A stretch of 64,000 nt of DNA from NCBI RefSeq assembly GCF_027409185.1, contig NC_084462.1, positions 155,297,490-155,361,489 on the forward strand, written 5' to 3'. The translations under genes and the position numbers were made by a program. This DNA is from Cynocephalus volans (Eukaryota; Chordata; Mammalia; Dermoptera; Cynocephalidae). Under the pieces are notes generated by a model. The model saw nothing but the letters and a program-made list of their open reading frames with translations, searched no databases and had not been told where the DNA came from. Every line of letters starts with the position of its first letter. Positions within the stretch are counted from its first letter, which is position 1. Below, piece by piece: positions 45,031 through 56,900 of this stretch.

Positions 45031-45549
45031 CCTTGGTCTCTGGTATTTGTTTTGCCAGCATGTGGCCGTTCCCATGGGCCCCTTTGCTTTAAAAGGAGAG
45101 TGACGATTTGTCTCTCTCGATGGATGCTCAGGTCCAGGGCTTGGGGGATGGGTGGGGTTACTCTGGGGACTCTACTTCTTTTCCTTAGTGGTGGGGGTGG
45201 GGGTGGGGGCACAGGCCCCACCACCAGTTTTTCCACATGTCTCTTCCTCCTGCAGCACTGGGGTGCTGGGCAGTGGAACCTTCCCTGCCAACAAGGAAAA
45301 CAGGGTGCACTGTGCTGGCTGGCCTTCCACTCCTCACCACCCTTCATGAAAAGCCCCTTATTGTGCCTCATCAGCAGAGTCCAGTCCCCGCAGGTGGATG
45401 GCGCTGAAAGGTGAGGGCTGCACGGTGGTAGGGTGTCTCCAGAACCTGGGCTTGCTCCCCCCACACCCAAATTGTCTTCACTTTTCCCCTTAGTCCACAT
45501 CCCTCCCCAGCACGCCCTCCCCTTGCCTCACCTGCTGATGGAAACTGCC

Positions 45550-45642
45550 CTTTTTTTCTTGGTGGCTGGTAGGGGGATCCAAGCCCATGACTTTGGTGTT
45601 ACCAGAACCACGCTCTCCCAGGTGAGCTAAACGGCCATCCCA
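45550..45642 (-). mobile_element. Single tRNA-like SINE with right-monomer head
   Basis: The minus strand begins gggatggccgtttagctcac, which is the start of the dimer's right monomer, and ends ccagccaccaag with a short T run (A tail). From 45,030 to 45,550 I recognise only a g-rich simple stretch near 45,190. Confidence 0.8.
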
Positions 45643-45779
45643 GGGACTCTGAATTGGATCTAGATGTGACCTTGGGTGCCCCTCCCGCTGGGGGTGAGGC
45701 CATGGTTGCCTGGAAAGACACCTCCCTTTGATGGGAGAAACCTGACACACCTAGGTGTGTTCAGAGGCCAGGCCAGCAC

Positions 45780-45885
45780 CCAGGGCCAAATCTGCAACAG
45801 GCATTCTAATTAGTCCTTGCAAAGCACTTAGGCGGCCTAGAGCCTGTCACTGATGAGGGAATTGGGCCTCAGCGTAGATAATTTG
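45780..45885 (-). repeat. MIR SINE fragment
   Basis: Weak reverse MIR: aggcattctaattagtcctt, gtcactgatgagggaattgg. Confidence 0.5.
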
Positions 45886-45959
45886 CATGCTCCTGTCTGG
45901 TGGCACTGAGCTTTCTGCCCAGGTCTGTTGGCGTGAAGCATCACTGGGGGAGAATTTCT

Positions 45960-46735
45960 CTTAGGCCCTTCCTCCTCCCGTCCAGGTTTCCCACAGTGGC
46001 TGTCATCCTTGTGGTCTTGGGGAGCCATTCTTGGTTCTGCCCTTTGTTCACCCCCACATCTAATCCATCAGCAAGTCCTACTGACTCTGACTCAATTTAC
46101 ACTGAGTCCTGGCTGTCGTCTCCCCTGTCCCACATCACAGCTTCCCACCCCAGCTCCCCGCTTCTCTTGCCCCCATACAATCCATGCTCTGTAGAGCAGC
46201 CAGGGGGATCTTTATTACGCCTGATTCTGTTACTCTCCTGCCTAAGATGTGTCAGTGCACCCTTCCCTCTTAGAATTCCTTGCGCCGCCTTATGGAAGCC
46301 TGGACTGTATGACCTGGCCTCTGACTCTCTCCCACCTCTTGTTTGGCTCTTTCCCTTACCCACCATTCACCATTCTCAGCCACACCAGCTGCCTCTGATT
46401 TGGAATGAGCTGCACTTACTCCTGCTCAGAGGATCTTTGCGTTTGTCCTTTGGTCTAGAACGCTTTCCATGGCAGATGTCTTACCATTCAGATCACTGAG
46501 AGTTACCGTCGTATCACCCTTTTAATTCTCTCCATGGTGCTTATTCCCTCCTGATATTTTTCCTATTTGCTTATTCAATTATTGTCCACCTTGCCCCTCA
46601 ACCCTTTAGAACATAAGCTCCATGAAAAGCAGGGCTTTTCCTGACTAGCTTATACCACTGTATTCCCAGCAGGTAGATTAGTTCCTGCTCATAGTAGGTG
46701 CTAAAGTTTGTTGAAAGAAGGAATGAATGAAACGG
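45960..46735 (+). repeat. L2 LINE 3' region
   Basis: Long L2 segment: ctgattctgttactctcctg, tttggaatgagctgcactta, tagaacataagctccatgaa, ctcatagtaggtgctaaagt. Confidence 0.8.
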
Positions 46736-46744
46736 GGCCTCTGT

Positions 46745-47300
46745 TCCTTTCCTGCTGTTATCCTTTGGGATTTGGTTCTATCAAACATAATCAACTCTAC
46801 TTCTTGAATATTTCTCGTAGACCATTTTTCCTCCGTCCCCATAGCCACCCCCTAATCTATGCTGGCCTCTGCTCTCTCATCTTTGATACTGGAATGGTTT
46901 TCAAATGGACTCTGCCTCCACTCAATCTATCGTATTCCATCCATCCTCTTGACACAGGCCAGAATGATCTTATTAAACCTAAATTTGACTTCTTTTTTTG
47001 TGACTGGTGGTATGGGGACCTGAACCCTTGACCGTAGTGTTATAACACTACACTCTAAACTTGACTTACTGCTGGATTTCCCATTGCCCTTATTGTCCAC
47101 CTCAATCCAAACTCTAATGAGGCCCGTCTGAGTCTGGCCCCCACCTACCTCTCTGGCTTATTTCTCCCTAGTGGCCCCTCATGTTGTACCCCCCCTCTAG
47201 ACCTTTTCCCCTACCTGTTTTCCCCCTCCCATAGAGCTAACCACGTGGCACTGTTGATGCTTGTCTGTCTCATGCTCTGAACTGAACTCTGGGGTCTTCG
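46745..47300 (+). repeat. L2 LINE fragment, split by a SINE
   Basis: L2-like text on both sides of the SINE: cagaatgatcttattaaacc, gatttcccattgcccttatt, ctggcccccacctacctctc. Confidence 0.65.
46991..47054 (-). mobile_element. 5'-truncated tRNA-like SINE
   Basis: Minus-strand 3' part of the SINE with a T run at the left (A tail). A 12-bp duplication with one mismatch (ctaaatttgact / ctaaacttgact) at 46,979-46,990 and 47,055-47,066. Confidence 0.85.
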
Positions 47301-47624
47301 CTGAAGCCCCAGCACAGATGTAATCACTTAATATTTGGTGAAGGGTTTGGACCTGGGCTTTCTATCTGGCCTGCAATAGCCACCTATGGCCAGCAGATGG
47401 CAATCTGGTGCAGCAAGAGGCACCAGCTCTGGGTTCCCAGTAGGCACAGCCCTATCTGGTTTCCAACTCCCAGCCTACACTCCCCTTACTGCTTTGGTCA
47501 GAGGGTGGCACCAACCGCCCTCCCTAGAACTACTCTGGTTGGGGCTCTGGATTCTCCTGTTTGCTCTCTACACTCAGAACCAGAGCAGGTCTGCTGATGC
47601 CTGGAACAGTGTCTCACAGTAGGG

Positions 47625-47870
47625 TCTAGAAACCACCTGGATCACAGTCCCTGGGGGAGCTTGTTAGGAGTGAGGGGTCCCGGGCCCCACTGGGACCTGC
47701 TGATTCCAACCTTAGACATTGGAGAGGCAGTATATGTGCACAGGTGGATCACTTAACCTCTCTGTGCCTCACTTTTTTCTGTCTGTAAGATGGGGATTAC
47801 AGTAATGCCTATCGCATAGTACCCTACACATAGGAGTGCTAGATGAGCATTTGCTAATTCCTGTTTTCTA
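47625..47870 (+). repeat. hAT (MER-type) and MIR fragments
   Basis: 47,625-47,725 resembles a hAT-Charlie element (gaaaccacctggatcacagt, cccgggccccactgggacct). 47,745-47,870 is sense MIR (cttaacctctctgtgcctca). From 47,300 to 47,625 I recognise nothing. Confidence 0.6.
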
Positions 47871-48085
47871 GGAGAAAGCTAACTCTTACTCAAGGCTACC
47901 CTCTAAATTGACATCCTGTCCCAAGACTGAACGGTTCTTTTGTCAGAGGCCAGTACTGAGCCCTAAACCCACAGGTGGGAAATTTTAGCTTCTGTTGGAA
48001 AAAAATTAAGATAAAAATGATATGTTAATATTTGTTGATCTGAAAAAGGTTTTATAACTATAGTTAAATTACTCTTGCGTATTAG

Positions 48086-48154
48086 ACTGAGGTGTTATAA
48101 CTCTAAGGTCAAGGATTAGGATCCCTGCAAGAGCCAGCCAAAAAAAAAAAAAAA
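48086..48154 (+). mobile_element. 5'-truncated tRNA-like SINE
   Basis: Sense 3' part (gttataactctaaggtcaag, gatccctgcaagagccagcc) with an A tail. The imperfect duplication ttactcttgcgta / ttcttcttgtgta flanks it. Confidence 0.82.
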
Positions 48155-48159
48155 TTCTT

Positions 48160-50640
48160 CTTGTGTAGAAAAGCTGTTTCCTTTATAATCTACTTAGAAA
48201 GACAGGAATACCTAAGCTGTTACCATATTTGCTAAGAAAACTTCATGCTGACTTTGAGGCAACATTTGTTGAAGTTTTTTGTATTTTTTGCACCACTTTC
48301 TGTTTTGGATGCAGATAGAGAAAGAAATTCCAGTGAAATGAACAACGTGTGAATAAGGGAAGAAAACAATGTGTGAGGTTGACTTTATTTCTTCTTCCAG
48401 CATTCTGTGCAGTTGTAAAGTAACAAATGGCTTAAAAATTTTTAAATATAAAAGCTTTACCCTAAAAAACATCAGGTGAAACATGAATAATTAAATTTTT
48501 TCCCTTTTATCTCTATATTTAGTACCCTGGAGGAAGGGGCCCTGTGTTTTGGTGGAGATCATCTCGTCTACTGTGACACATGAGGCTGCTCCTCAAATGC
48601 CTCTGGAATCCAGGTGTCAGCGCACTGCTCTGGCTCTTGGGCCCTGAGCATTTACTTCCTATCCCTGCTGCCCCTCCTGGGTGTCCCACCACTGCCTCGG
48701 TCTCACCAACCGCCAATCTGGGATCATTCCCCCATTCCCCAGTAACCTACCCTTCTCTGAGAGTATTTCACCCTTGTTTCTGCAGCATCAAGTTATCAAC
48801 TGAACTGGTCAGAAAACTGAGAGTCATCCTGGAATGTTCTCTCCCACATCTCCATCCCGGCAGGACCCTGGGAACGCTGCAGCTTCACGAGGTTGCACAC
48901 TGCTGGGTTGTCACAGGGAAGAGAACTTCACTGGTCCAGTCTATCCCTATCCTTTCCCCTGAGCACAGCTCTTACGCCACGTTGCCCCCGTGGCCACTGG
49001 CCAGTCCAAATTTGGTCCAGCTGTGTGTGGCTGAGGTGCTGGATCAGCCTTGCTCACAAAGGGATCTGGCAGATGTAATAGGCTTCTATCCAGCAGCCTC
49101 TCATAGGCTGAGCCCTGTACTGTAAGTGGAGGAGACAGAGCCATTTGTCCTTGACTTGTCCTCGCAAAGGCCTCAGTTTGCAGGCAGCTGTGGTGTGACA
49201 CAACATGATAGAGGCTTCCATATGGAATGGACAAAACAGTGCAGTGGGATCGCGAGAAGCACACGCTGGCTTTGTCTGGCTCTCCATGGCTCATTGCTGA
49301 GCACCTCCCAGCTTGTAGCTGCTCAGGGCCAGCTCTCCTCTGAGAAGCGTGGCTGCCTGGGCATCTCTGGGAAATGCCTCGATTGCCCCTCAGGTGACCT
49401 TGGTCACTCGTTGTAAAAGACTCATCCTGGTTTGGTGGCTGTCACAGGAGGATGGGAAACTGGGGGATGGGCCCTGACCCCAGGCAGTTGTTAGGAGGGG
49501 GCTGGGTGGCCCAGAAGCAAAACTGAGAGTGCTGTGGGGGGCCTGTCCCAGCCTGGGGCACTCCTACCCACTTTCACTGGCCTGCCTTCCCACAGGAACC
49601 CTACGGTGATTTCCTCTTCCCAGTCCTGGCTAGTGACACCCATGTTACCTGGAGGGTGTCACTAGCAGGTTTTTAAATATTCCCATTGCTGGTTTATCTC
49701 ATGGAAGAGGAGGAGGAACGCTTTTAGGGAGATGAGAGGCAGGCGAAAGTAGGTTTAATGGTATAAAAAAATTTTTCGTGGAAAATGACTTTGAAAATAG
49801 CATGAAATCCGCTTAACTCTAGCAACTCCTCCCTGCCAGGCAGAGAGTGCTGGGGGGACCGAGATAGGAGGGCAGCCAGGAGCAGACTGGGCAGGCGGCT
49901 GCTCACGATCACCCTCTGCCTGGGGAGGCCACTGGGATGGCAGAGGGCCAAAGACCACAGCGGGTCCTCCCTGGTGCCTCATCCCCGTTTCCCATTGTAG
50001 CCCCCGGGTCCAGGAGGAGGGAAAGCACCGGCTGTGGGGGGTCAGGGAGGTACTCGGAGAGCACCCAGCTCTGGCTGGCTTTGGGTTCCCTTCCCTGCTC
50101 CCCAGCCCAGCCTGGCTGAGACAGGTGCCTCTGCAGCTTCCAGGCTTATGGGTGTTGGAAGCCAGTCAAGCTCAGTTTCTAAGCTCCCTGACTTTGGACA
50201 GCATTGCCTACTGTCACTTAAGTCCGAATTGAGGCACAACAAGGGGGCAGAGCTAGGCTGCATGGCAGTATCAGGACAAGTACTGATGGCTGTGACATCC
50301 ACTGACCATAAGAACCTGCCTTCATGGGGACAGGAGGGAGGCAATTTGGGAGATTTGATATGTCATTCATTCATTGCATACACCCTTGTTGAGGCCTGGG
50401 GGTGAGGGAAAGGAAGGCTACAAAGCCGGGTAAGACCTAGCCCCTGGAATCGTTTATGAACTTTGACCATATAACTGGTTCTCACTCCTAGGTTCAAGGG
50501 GTCTAATAAGTGTAGTTTGCTATTTTATGTCTTCACACAGAATTTTAGGTGATAATCACAATTCATTTTATTAGGGAGATAAAGACAGAACCCTTTTACC
50601 ATGATACTTTACCATTGAGAGACATTTCTATACAATAAGA
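48160..50640. other. Unassigned interval downstream of VRTN
   Basis: Mostly unique-looking sequence, A/T-rich at 48,160-48,520 and GC-richer after that. Open frames of up to about 180 codons exist on both strands, but none has a recognised domain or a splice context I can support. Confidence 0.4.
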
Positions 50641-50667
50641 CTTTGGTTTTTAAAGTCAGTTTTTCTT

Positions 50668-50852
50668 CCTTTTTTTTTTTTTTTAAATTTTTTTTTATAA
50701 AGATGACTGGTAAGGGGATCTTAACCCTTGACTTGGTGTTGTCAGCACCACGCTCAGCCAGTGAGCCAACTGGCCATCCCTATATAGGGATCCAAACCCG
50801 TGGCCTTGGTGTTATCAGCACCACACTCTCCTGAGTGAGCCACGGGCCGGCC
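50668..50852 (-). mobile_element. Dimeric tRNA-Ile-like SINE
   Basis: Minus-strand dimer with a poly-T tail and head ggccggcccgtggctcactc. The duplication aaagtcagtttttctt lies on both sides (about 50,652-50,667 and 50,855-50,870). Confidence 0.93.
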
Positions 50853-50911
50853 AAAAAGTCAGTTTTTCTTGAACCAGGGCCTTGTAAGATGTTATGAGCT
50901 GGAGCAGAGGG

Positions 50912-50947
50912 GTCGGCCCGTGGCTCACTCGGGAGAGTGCGGTGCTG
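50912..50947 (+). mobile_element. Tailless, 3'-truncated SINE insertion
   Basis: 36 bases equal to the first part of the left monomer (gtcggcccgtggctcactcg, then ggagagtgcggtgctg), with no A tail. A perfect 18-bp duplication atgagctggagcagaggg flanks it (50,894-50,911 and 50,948-50,965). Confidence 0.88.
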
Positions 50948-51329
50948 ATGAGCTGGAGCAGAGGGGGCGATGGTGTAGGGGGGCATAGAGCAGCAAGCCT
51001 GCCTCTGCTGGAGGATCGGGGCAGGATTTCTGAAAGAGCCCCTTAAAAGACAGTGGGGTGAGTGGGAAAGTAGAGGAGGGACCGAGGACGCAAGGCCTGG
51101 AGCTGAGAGAAAGCCCGAGAGAGCAGAATTTTGATACACCATTTGGCCCTGCCACTGTGAGGCCTAAAACCAAAGAAAAATAACCATGTCATGTTGGTAG
51201 CTTGGAATTGGCCATGGTGGAATATTTACACCACAGAAATCAGCAAATCCTACAAATCCACCAGATATATTGGAGCTCTCCCAGATAGAAGACTCCTCCC
51301 TCAATCTTTACATAGCTGGCTCTTGTCAG

Positions 51330-51595
51330 TCCTTCGAGTCAAAGTAATGTCACCCGTTCAGAGGGGCCCTCCCTGACCCTAACTCAAGTCAGCTCCAGTT
51401 GCTGTTACCATGTCCTTTCACTGCTCTTGCCACCATCAGAGACAGTGGTTCTCTGGGTTATTGCCAGTCTCCCCCATGGGAATGCAAGCCCCAGAAAGCA
51501 GGAGCCATCTGACTTGCTCATTGCTTTATCCCTCTGACTAGATGGGGCATATCATAGGTGCTCAGGAATACTTACTGAAGAAATGAGTGGGTTTG
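51330..51595 (+). repeat. L2 LINE 3' region
   Basis: L2 text: gaggggccctccctgaccct, atgggaatgcaagccccaga, gcttatccctctgac-like stretch, ataggtgctcaggaatactt. The interval 50,966-51,330 is unassigned. Confidence 0.75.
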
Positions 51596-51899
51596 CAGTG
51601 GGTGGCTGAGTGTTCCTCTGGGTCTTGTGCCAGAGCCCCTGTGTGGGTTGCTGGGGAGAGGCTGGTCCACAGGGTGAGAGGGAGCCCGGTGCCTGATACT
51701 GGCCTGCTCTTGGCCAGGCCAGACTAGGGAGGAGACAGAGGAAGGTGAGGAGGAAGAGGAACAGGAGGAAAGTCACTGCTGCTGTGGGAGGTGCTGAACT
51801 CCCAGAATGGATGGGAAAGGGTCAAACCCATCGGGTCCTTCTAAATATCTCCAGAACCTGTCCACTTCTCTCCACTTCCATCATCATGTATTATTGTGT

Positions 51900-51991
51900 T
51901 TTTATTTGGGGCTGGCCAATATGGGGATTGGAACCCTTGACCTTGGTGTTATGACACCGTGCTCTAACCAGCTGAGCTAACCAGCCAGCCC
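51900..51991 (-). mobile_element. Monomeric tRNA-Ile-like SINE
   Basis: The minus strand reads gggctggctggttagctcag, ctggttagagcacggtgtca. Short flanking duplication tccatcatg / tccatcgtg. Its A tail is eroded. Confidence 0.85.
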
Positions 51992-52149
51992 TCCATCGTG
52001 GCAGATTAGACTGCAATATACTCCCCACCAATCTTCCCCATGTACATATGAGCCCTTCTAACCTGTTCTTCATGCTGCAACCAGGAGGACATTTTTGAAA
52101 CACAAAGCTAAACAATTCCCTTGCTTAAGATCCTTCAATGCCACCCCTT

Positions 52150-52670
52150 ATTTCTTAGGAAAAGGATCAAAATAATAACTTTATGGTGGAGAAACTTGAC
52201 AGATACCAATGAAACCAAGCAATCGAGATTAACACCAGCAATAAGACATATAATTTATTCTTGTCAGAAATTTATAACCTTGATCTAATCCTGAAAAAAC
52301 ACCAGACAAGATAAAATTGGGAGACATTCTACATCATCACTGACCAGACACTGTTCAAAAGTGTCAAGGTCATGAAAGATAAAACCGAGGAACTGGTGCA
52401 GATTGGGGGAGACTAAGGACACTGGACAACTAAATGCAGTGTGGACCCTGGATTGTATCCTGGAGCAGAAAAAAGACATTAGGGGGAAAATAATGAAATT
52501 GGAATAAGCACTGTAGTCTAGTTAATAGTACTGTACTGTTATTTTCCTGATTATGATCATTTTACTATACTTATGTGAGTTGTTAACATTAGGGGAAGTT
52601 GGGTAAAGGGCACATGGGAATTTTCTGTACTATTTTGCACCTTTTCTATAGCCTTAAAATGATTTCAAAA
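52150..52670 (+). repeat. L1 3' UTR region (old)
   Basis: L1 3' UTR text: gggagacattctacatcatc, gtgtcaaggtcatgaaagat, ggactggacaactaaatgca-like stretch, tcctggattgtatcc-like stretch, gttattttcctgattatgat. Confidence 0.65.
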
Positions 52671-52672
52671 TA

Positions 52673-52766
52673 GCTGGCCGGTTAGCTCAGTTGGTTAGAA
52701 TGTGGTGCTGACAACACCAAGGTTCAGGGTTCGATTCCTGTACTGGCCAGCTGCCAAAAAAAAAAA
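52673..52766 (+). mobile_element. Monomeric tRNA-Ile-like SINE
   Basis: gctggccggttagctcagtt, ggttagaatgtggtgctgac, ggttcgattcctgtactggc and A tail. One of the closest copies here to a tRNA-Ile sequence. Confidence 0.9.
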
Positions 52767-52977
52767 TGTTGGAAGAAGCAAAATGTCCTAATGGAAGTCT
52801 CTTCCAAGAAATATTAAGTCTTGCTTAAAATACACTTCTTTTAAACATTCAAAGATGGTGTTCAAATGTCAAAGAAGATTACTGGTCTATCTAACCCTGC
52901 CAGCTAAAGATGTCATAGTCTATATTAAATAAATAGAAAATAAACAACAAATGAAACAGCAAGTCAACCTATCAAAA

Positions 52978-53100
52978 ATATATTGATGCCTAGGTCCTAC
53001 CCCCAAAATTCTGATCATCAATCTGGGGTATGTCTGGGAATCAGAATTTTTAAAACTTCCCTAGGTGGTCTTATTGCACAGCTAGGATTGAGAACCACTG
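52978..53100 (-). repeat. MER20-like hAT half
   Basis: attgatgcctaggtcctacc, aatcagaatttttaaaactt, ttgagaaccactgctct, the MER20 right half. From 53,110 to 53,585 I recognise no repeat or gene. Confidence 0.6.
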
Positions 53101-53586
53101 CTCTAAGGCCAATATTTTGGCTTAGTTGCAGGGCCCAACACAGTCCCTGGCACATAGTAGGTGCTTAAGAAATACAACAAATATTAGTTGAATGAACAGT
53201 CAAACAGTCCAATGAGAGGATCGATATAAGTGTGCCACAAGCTATGTATAGCTTCATTAATAATGATTATGCTAATGATATAAAAAAATTAAAATAAAAT
53301 CAGCATCACTAGTGTTAAAATCAGTTTTGGGATGGGAAAGGAGGTGAAAAGAGAGGTCCCGGGGCAAAAGGTAGGTAAACTGGATGAAAGGTGGGGACAT
53401 AAGAGGCAATAAGGCTTGTTTTCTGGTTAGATGCAAGTGAACTGTGCTCTGCCTCCCTGGATCCCTAGAGCTAGGTGTGGAGAGGTGTGTGAGGTGCCAT
53501 GGGAAGCCCTAGCAAGCCTTGTGATGAAGGAAGTGTTGATATGGTACAGAGCAAGAGGAGGGGCTGGTCTTCCTGCAGCCTTGTGA

Positions 53587-53590
<4 letters not shown>

Positions 53591-53626
<36 letters not shown>

Positions 53627-53775
53627 TGACCGGTAAGGGGATCTTAACCCTTGACTTGGTGTTGTCAGCACCACGCTCAGCCAGTGAGCAAACCGGCCAT
53701 CCATATATGGGATCCGAACCCAGGGCCTTGGTGTTATCAGCACCGCACTCTCCCGAGTGAGCCACGGGCCGGCCC
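53591..53775 (-). mobile_element. Dimeric tRNA-Ile-like SINE
   Basis: Minus-strand dimer with about 30 T at the left (A tail) and head ggggccggcccgtggctcac. The duplication around ccttgtgatcttt / ccgtgatctttat flanks it. Confidence 0.93.
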
Positions 53776-53884
53776 CGTGATCTTTATGCTTAGAAGGGGA
53801 GTCAAAGTCCCACTCCCTTCTGTCCTGGAGGGCACTAAGCTTGGTGGAACTCAAAGAGCCTGGTCCAGACCCTGCTCTATAGAG

Positions 53885-54010
53885 GACTGATCAATTGTAT
53901 GGCTTTAGGCAGTCATTTCAGCTCTCTGGTACTCAATTTTCCCATTCATGAACTGGGGGCAATCATGACTGCCCTGATTTCCTAAAGAATTATTGAAAAG
54001 ATCACAGAGA
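53885..54010 (+). repeat. MIR SINE fragment
   Basis: Sense MIR: ggctttaggcagtcatttca, ctggtactcaattttcccat. From 54,010 to 54,415 I recognise nothing. Confidence 0.6.
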
Positions 54011-54454
54011 AGAACTTGCAGGAACATCTTTCAGGGGCTGGAAAGCCCTTGACAGTCACTTTGTCATCAAGACCCTTTCCCATCCCCACCCTAAACCTCT
54101 GTGCCCAGATTAAACCCTCTCCCCTCAGGGCCTCAACATCTGCCTATGATGTAATGGAGGCTTAGGCATTGTCTTTCTAGACCCTCCCAAAGCCTGACCC
54201 ACAACCTTGTTGAGAGCAAGAGTGAAAAGAAAGCAGTTATTTGATCCACCTTGTTAGTGGCCAGCATAGTGGGGATCAGAGAGTTGAGGCTTAGACAAAG
54301 CTGCTTCTGGCATCCAAGCTTCCAGAGGAGCAGGGCCAGGGTGGCAAGAGCTTGAGTGAAGTCAAGGGAGAGTGAAGGATGGGTTGCCAGTGTAGGCACT
54401 TTGGAGGCCATTTCCCAAACTCTTTCAGATAAAATGCAGGACATCCAGTTAAAT

Positions 54455-54486
<32 letters not shown>

Positions 54487-54622
54487 TTTTTTTTTGTCTT
54501 TTTCGTGACTGGCACTCAGCCAGTGAGTGCACTGGCCATTCCTATATAGGATCCGAACCCGCGGTGGGAGTGTCGCCGCGCTCCCAGCGCCGCACTCTCC
54601 CGAGTGCGCCACGGGCTCGGCC
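54487..54622 (-). mobile_element. GC-rich SINE variant
   Basis: The minus strand reads gggccgagcccgtggcgcac, with a GC-rich centre (gggagcgcggcgacactccc) and end gtcacgaaaaagac. Second copy of the variant at 25,775. Confidence 0.87.
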
Positions 54623-54660
54623 CATATTTATTTAAAACTTCTTTAAAAAAGTACATCCAG

Positions 54661-54765
54661 GGGGCTGACTGGTGGCTCAGTTGGGGGAGCATGGTGATGA
54701 TAACACCAAGGTCAAGGGGTCAGATCCCCATAACGGCCAGCCACCAAAAAAACAAAAAATAAAAC
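54661..54765 (+). mobile_element. Monomeric tRNA-like SINE
   Basis: ggggctgactggtggctcag, end acggccagccacc and A-rich tail. A 14-bp duplication with one mismatch (aaaagtacatccag / aaaagtacattcag) at 54,647-54,660 and 54,766-54,779. Confidence 0.9.
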
Positions 54766-54889
54766 AAAAGTACATTCAGCTAAATTTAAGTTTCAGATAG
54801 ACAATAAGTAAATTTTTAGTATAAATATGCACCATATACTGCATGGGTGTCCTGTATTTAATTTGCTAAATTTGGCAATCCTACCATTG

Positions 54890-56900
54890 TTATTCAGCAA
54901 TGTACTAAAAGTCCTACCTAGAGCAACTGGGCAAGATAAAGAAATAAAAATGCACCCAAATTGGAAAGGAAAGATAAAACTATCTCTATTTGCAGATGAC
55001 ATGACATATATAGAAAACGTCAAAGAATACACAAAAATCCCTACTAGAGCTAATAAACAAATTCAGGAAAGTTGTAGAGTACAAGATCATCACAGAAAAA
55101 TCAGTTGCATTTTCATATAACAGCAATGAACAATCTGAAAAGGAAATTAAGAAAACAATTTCATTTACAATAGCATCCAAAAGATAAAACACCTGAGAGT
55201 AAATTTAAACAAGGAGTGAAAGACTTGCACACTGAAAACTATGAAATTTTGCTGAAAGAAATTAAAGAAGACCTAAATAAATGGAAAGACATTCCATCCA
55301 TGTTCATGAATTAGAAGACTTAAGATGGCAATATTCCCCAAAGTGATCTATAAATTCAATGCAATTTCTAGGAAAATCCGAATGGTGTTTTTTTTTTTTT
55401 TCCAGAAATGGAAAAGCTGATCTTCAAATTCTTGTAAAATTTCAAGGGGCCCTAAATAGCCAAAACAATACTGAAAAAGAAAAACAACATTGGAGAGAGA
55501 ACTCACACTTCCCAATTTCAAAACTTACTACAAAACTATAGTAATCAAAACGATGTGGAAAAAAAGGGGGGTGGGTGGGGCTGGCTGGTTACCTCAGTTG
55601 GTTAGAGTGTGGTGTTGATAACACCAACATCAAGGGTTCAGATGCCCATACCAGCCAAAAAAAAAAAAGAATTCCCCCAAAACAATGATGTGGTACTGGG
55701 AAAAAGACAGATATAGAGATCAATGAAATAGAACTGAGATTCCAGAAATAAACCCAACATATCTATGACCAATTGGTTTTTAACAAGGATGCCAAAACCA
55801 TTCAAAGAGGAAGGAATAGACTTTTTGACAAATGATGTTGGTACAACTGGATAACCACATGCGAAAGAATGGAACTGGGCTCCTACCTCACTCCATATTC
55901 AAACACTAACTCAAAAAAGACCAACAACCTAAAAATAAAACCTAAAACTATAAAACTATTAGAAGAAAACATAGAGGTACGTCTTGATGATCTTAGATTT
56001 GGCAATTGATTCTTAGATTTGACACTAAAAGCATGAGAAACAAAAGAAAAAATAGATACATTGGACTTCATAAAAATTAAAAACTTGTGCATCAAAAAAC
56101 ATTATCAAGAAGGTGCAAAGACAAACTACAAGATGGGAGAAAATATCTGCAGATCACATATCTGATAAGAGCTTAATATCCAGAATATATAAAGAACTCT
56201 TAAAAAGGCAAAAAACTGAATTAAAAAATGGATATATGATTAGACATTTCTTCAAAGAAGAGATACAAATGACCAATAAGCACATGAAAGCATGTTCAAC
56301 ATCAATAGTGATTAATTAAATGCGAATCAAAACCACAATGAGATACCACCATGCTTACTGGGATGGCTATAATAAAAATGCTTTCAGAAAAAAACGGGTG
56401 TTGTTAAGGATATGGAGACATTGGGACCTTCATACATGGCTAGTACGAATGTAGAATGGTACAGCCACTGTGGAATACCGTTGGGTGGTTCCTCAACAAA
56501 TTAACAAGGAAATTTTACCACATGGCCCAGAATTGCCACATGGCCCAGAAATTCCACCCCTAGCTATGTATCCCAAAGAATCAAAAACAGATACTCAAAC
56601 AAATACTTGTATATGAGTGTTCATAGCAGCATTAATCACAATAGCCAAAAGATGAAACAACCCAAGTGTCCATCATCAGATGAATGGGTAAACAAAATGC
56701 AGCATATCTATACAATGAAGTATCATTCAGCCATAAAAAGGAATGAAATTCTGATATGTGCTAAAACCTGGATGGAAACTTGAGGACATTATGCTAAATA
56801 ATATTTAACTTAACCAGACACAAAAAGACAAATACTGTATGATTCCATTTATATGAGGTATCTAGAATAGGCAAATGCATAGAGGCAGAAGGTAGACTAG
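54890..56900 (+). mobile_element. Old L1, ORF2 second half to 3' region
   Basis: Decayed L1 ORF2 starts in the reverse-transcriptase domain (a FADDM-type catalytic motif encoded by tttgcagatgacatgacat) and runs to the 3' end text tatgattccatttatatgag. Many stops and frameshifts; not functional. A SINE at 55,577-55,668 interrupts it, and the full-length younger L1 interrupts it at 56,901. Confidence 0.88.
55577..55668 (+). mobile_element. Monomeric tRNA-Ile-like SINE
   Basis: ggggctggctggttacctca, gttggttagagtgtggtgtt, cagatgcccataccagcc and A tail, inserted in the old L1. Confidence 0.87.

Larger units (their letters stand above)
54420..54890. repeat. Palindromic DNA transposon hosting two SINEs
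   Basis: Left end tcagataaaatgcaggacat, ccagttaaattta. Right end gttagg-type mirror: ggtgtcctgtatttaatttg, ctaaatttggcaatcct. Same family as 22,190-22,335. A ttta microsatellite (54,455-54,486) and two SINEs lie inside. Confidence 0.6.

Noticed and set aside
48580-49125. 181-codon open frame downstream of VRTN
   Set aside because: No domain, no conserved neighbour and no splice or polyadenylation context; kept only as unassigned sequence.
52673-52766. A genuine tRNA-Ile gene
   Set aside because: The unit has an A tail, mismatched stems and dozens of relatives in the window; it is a SINE.
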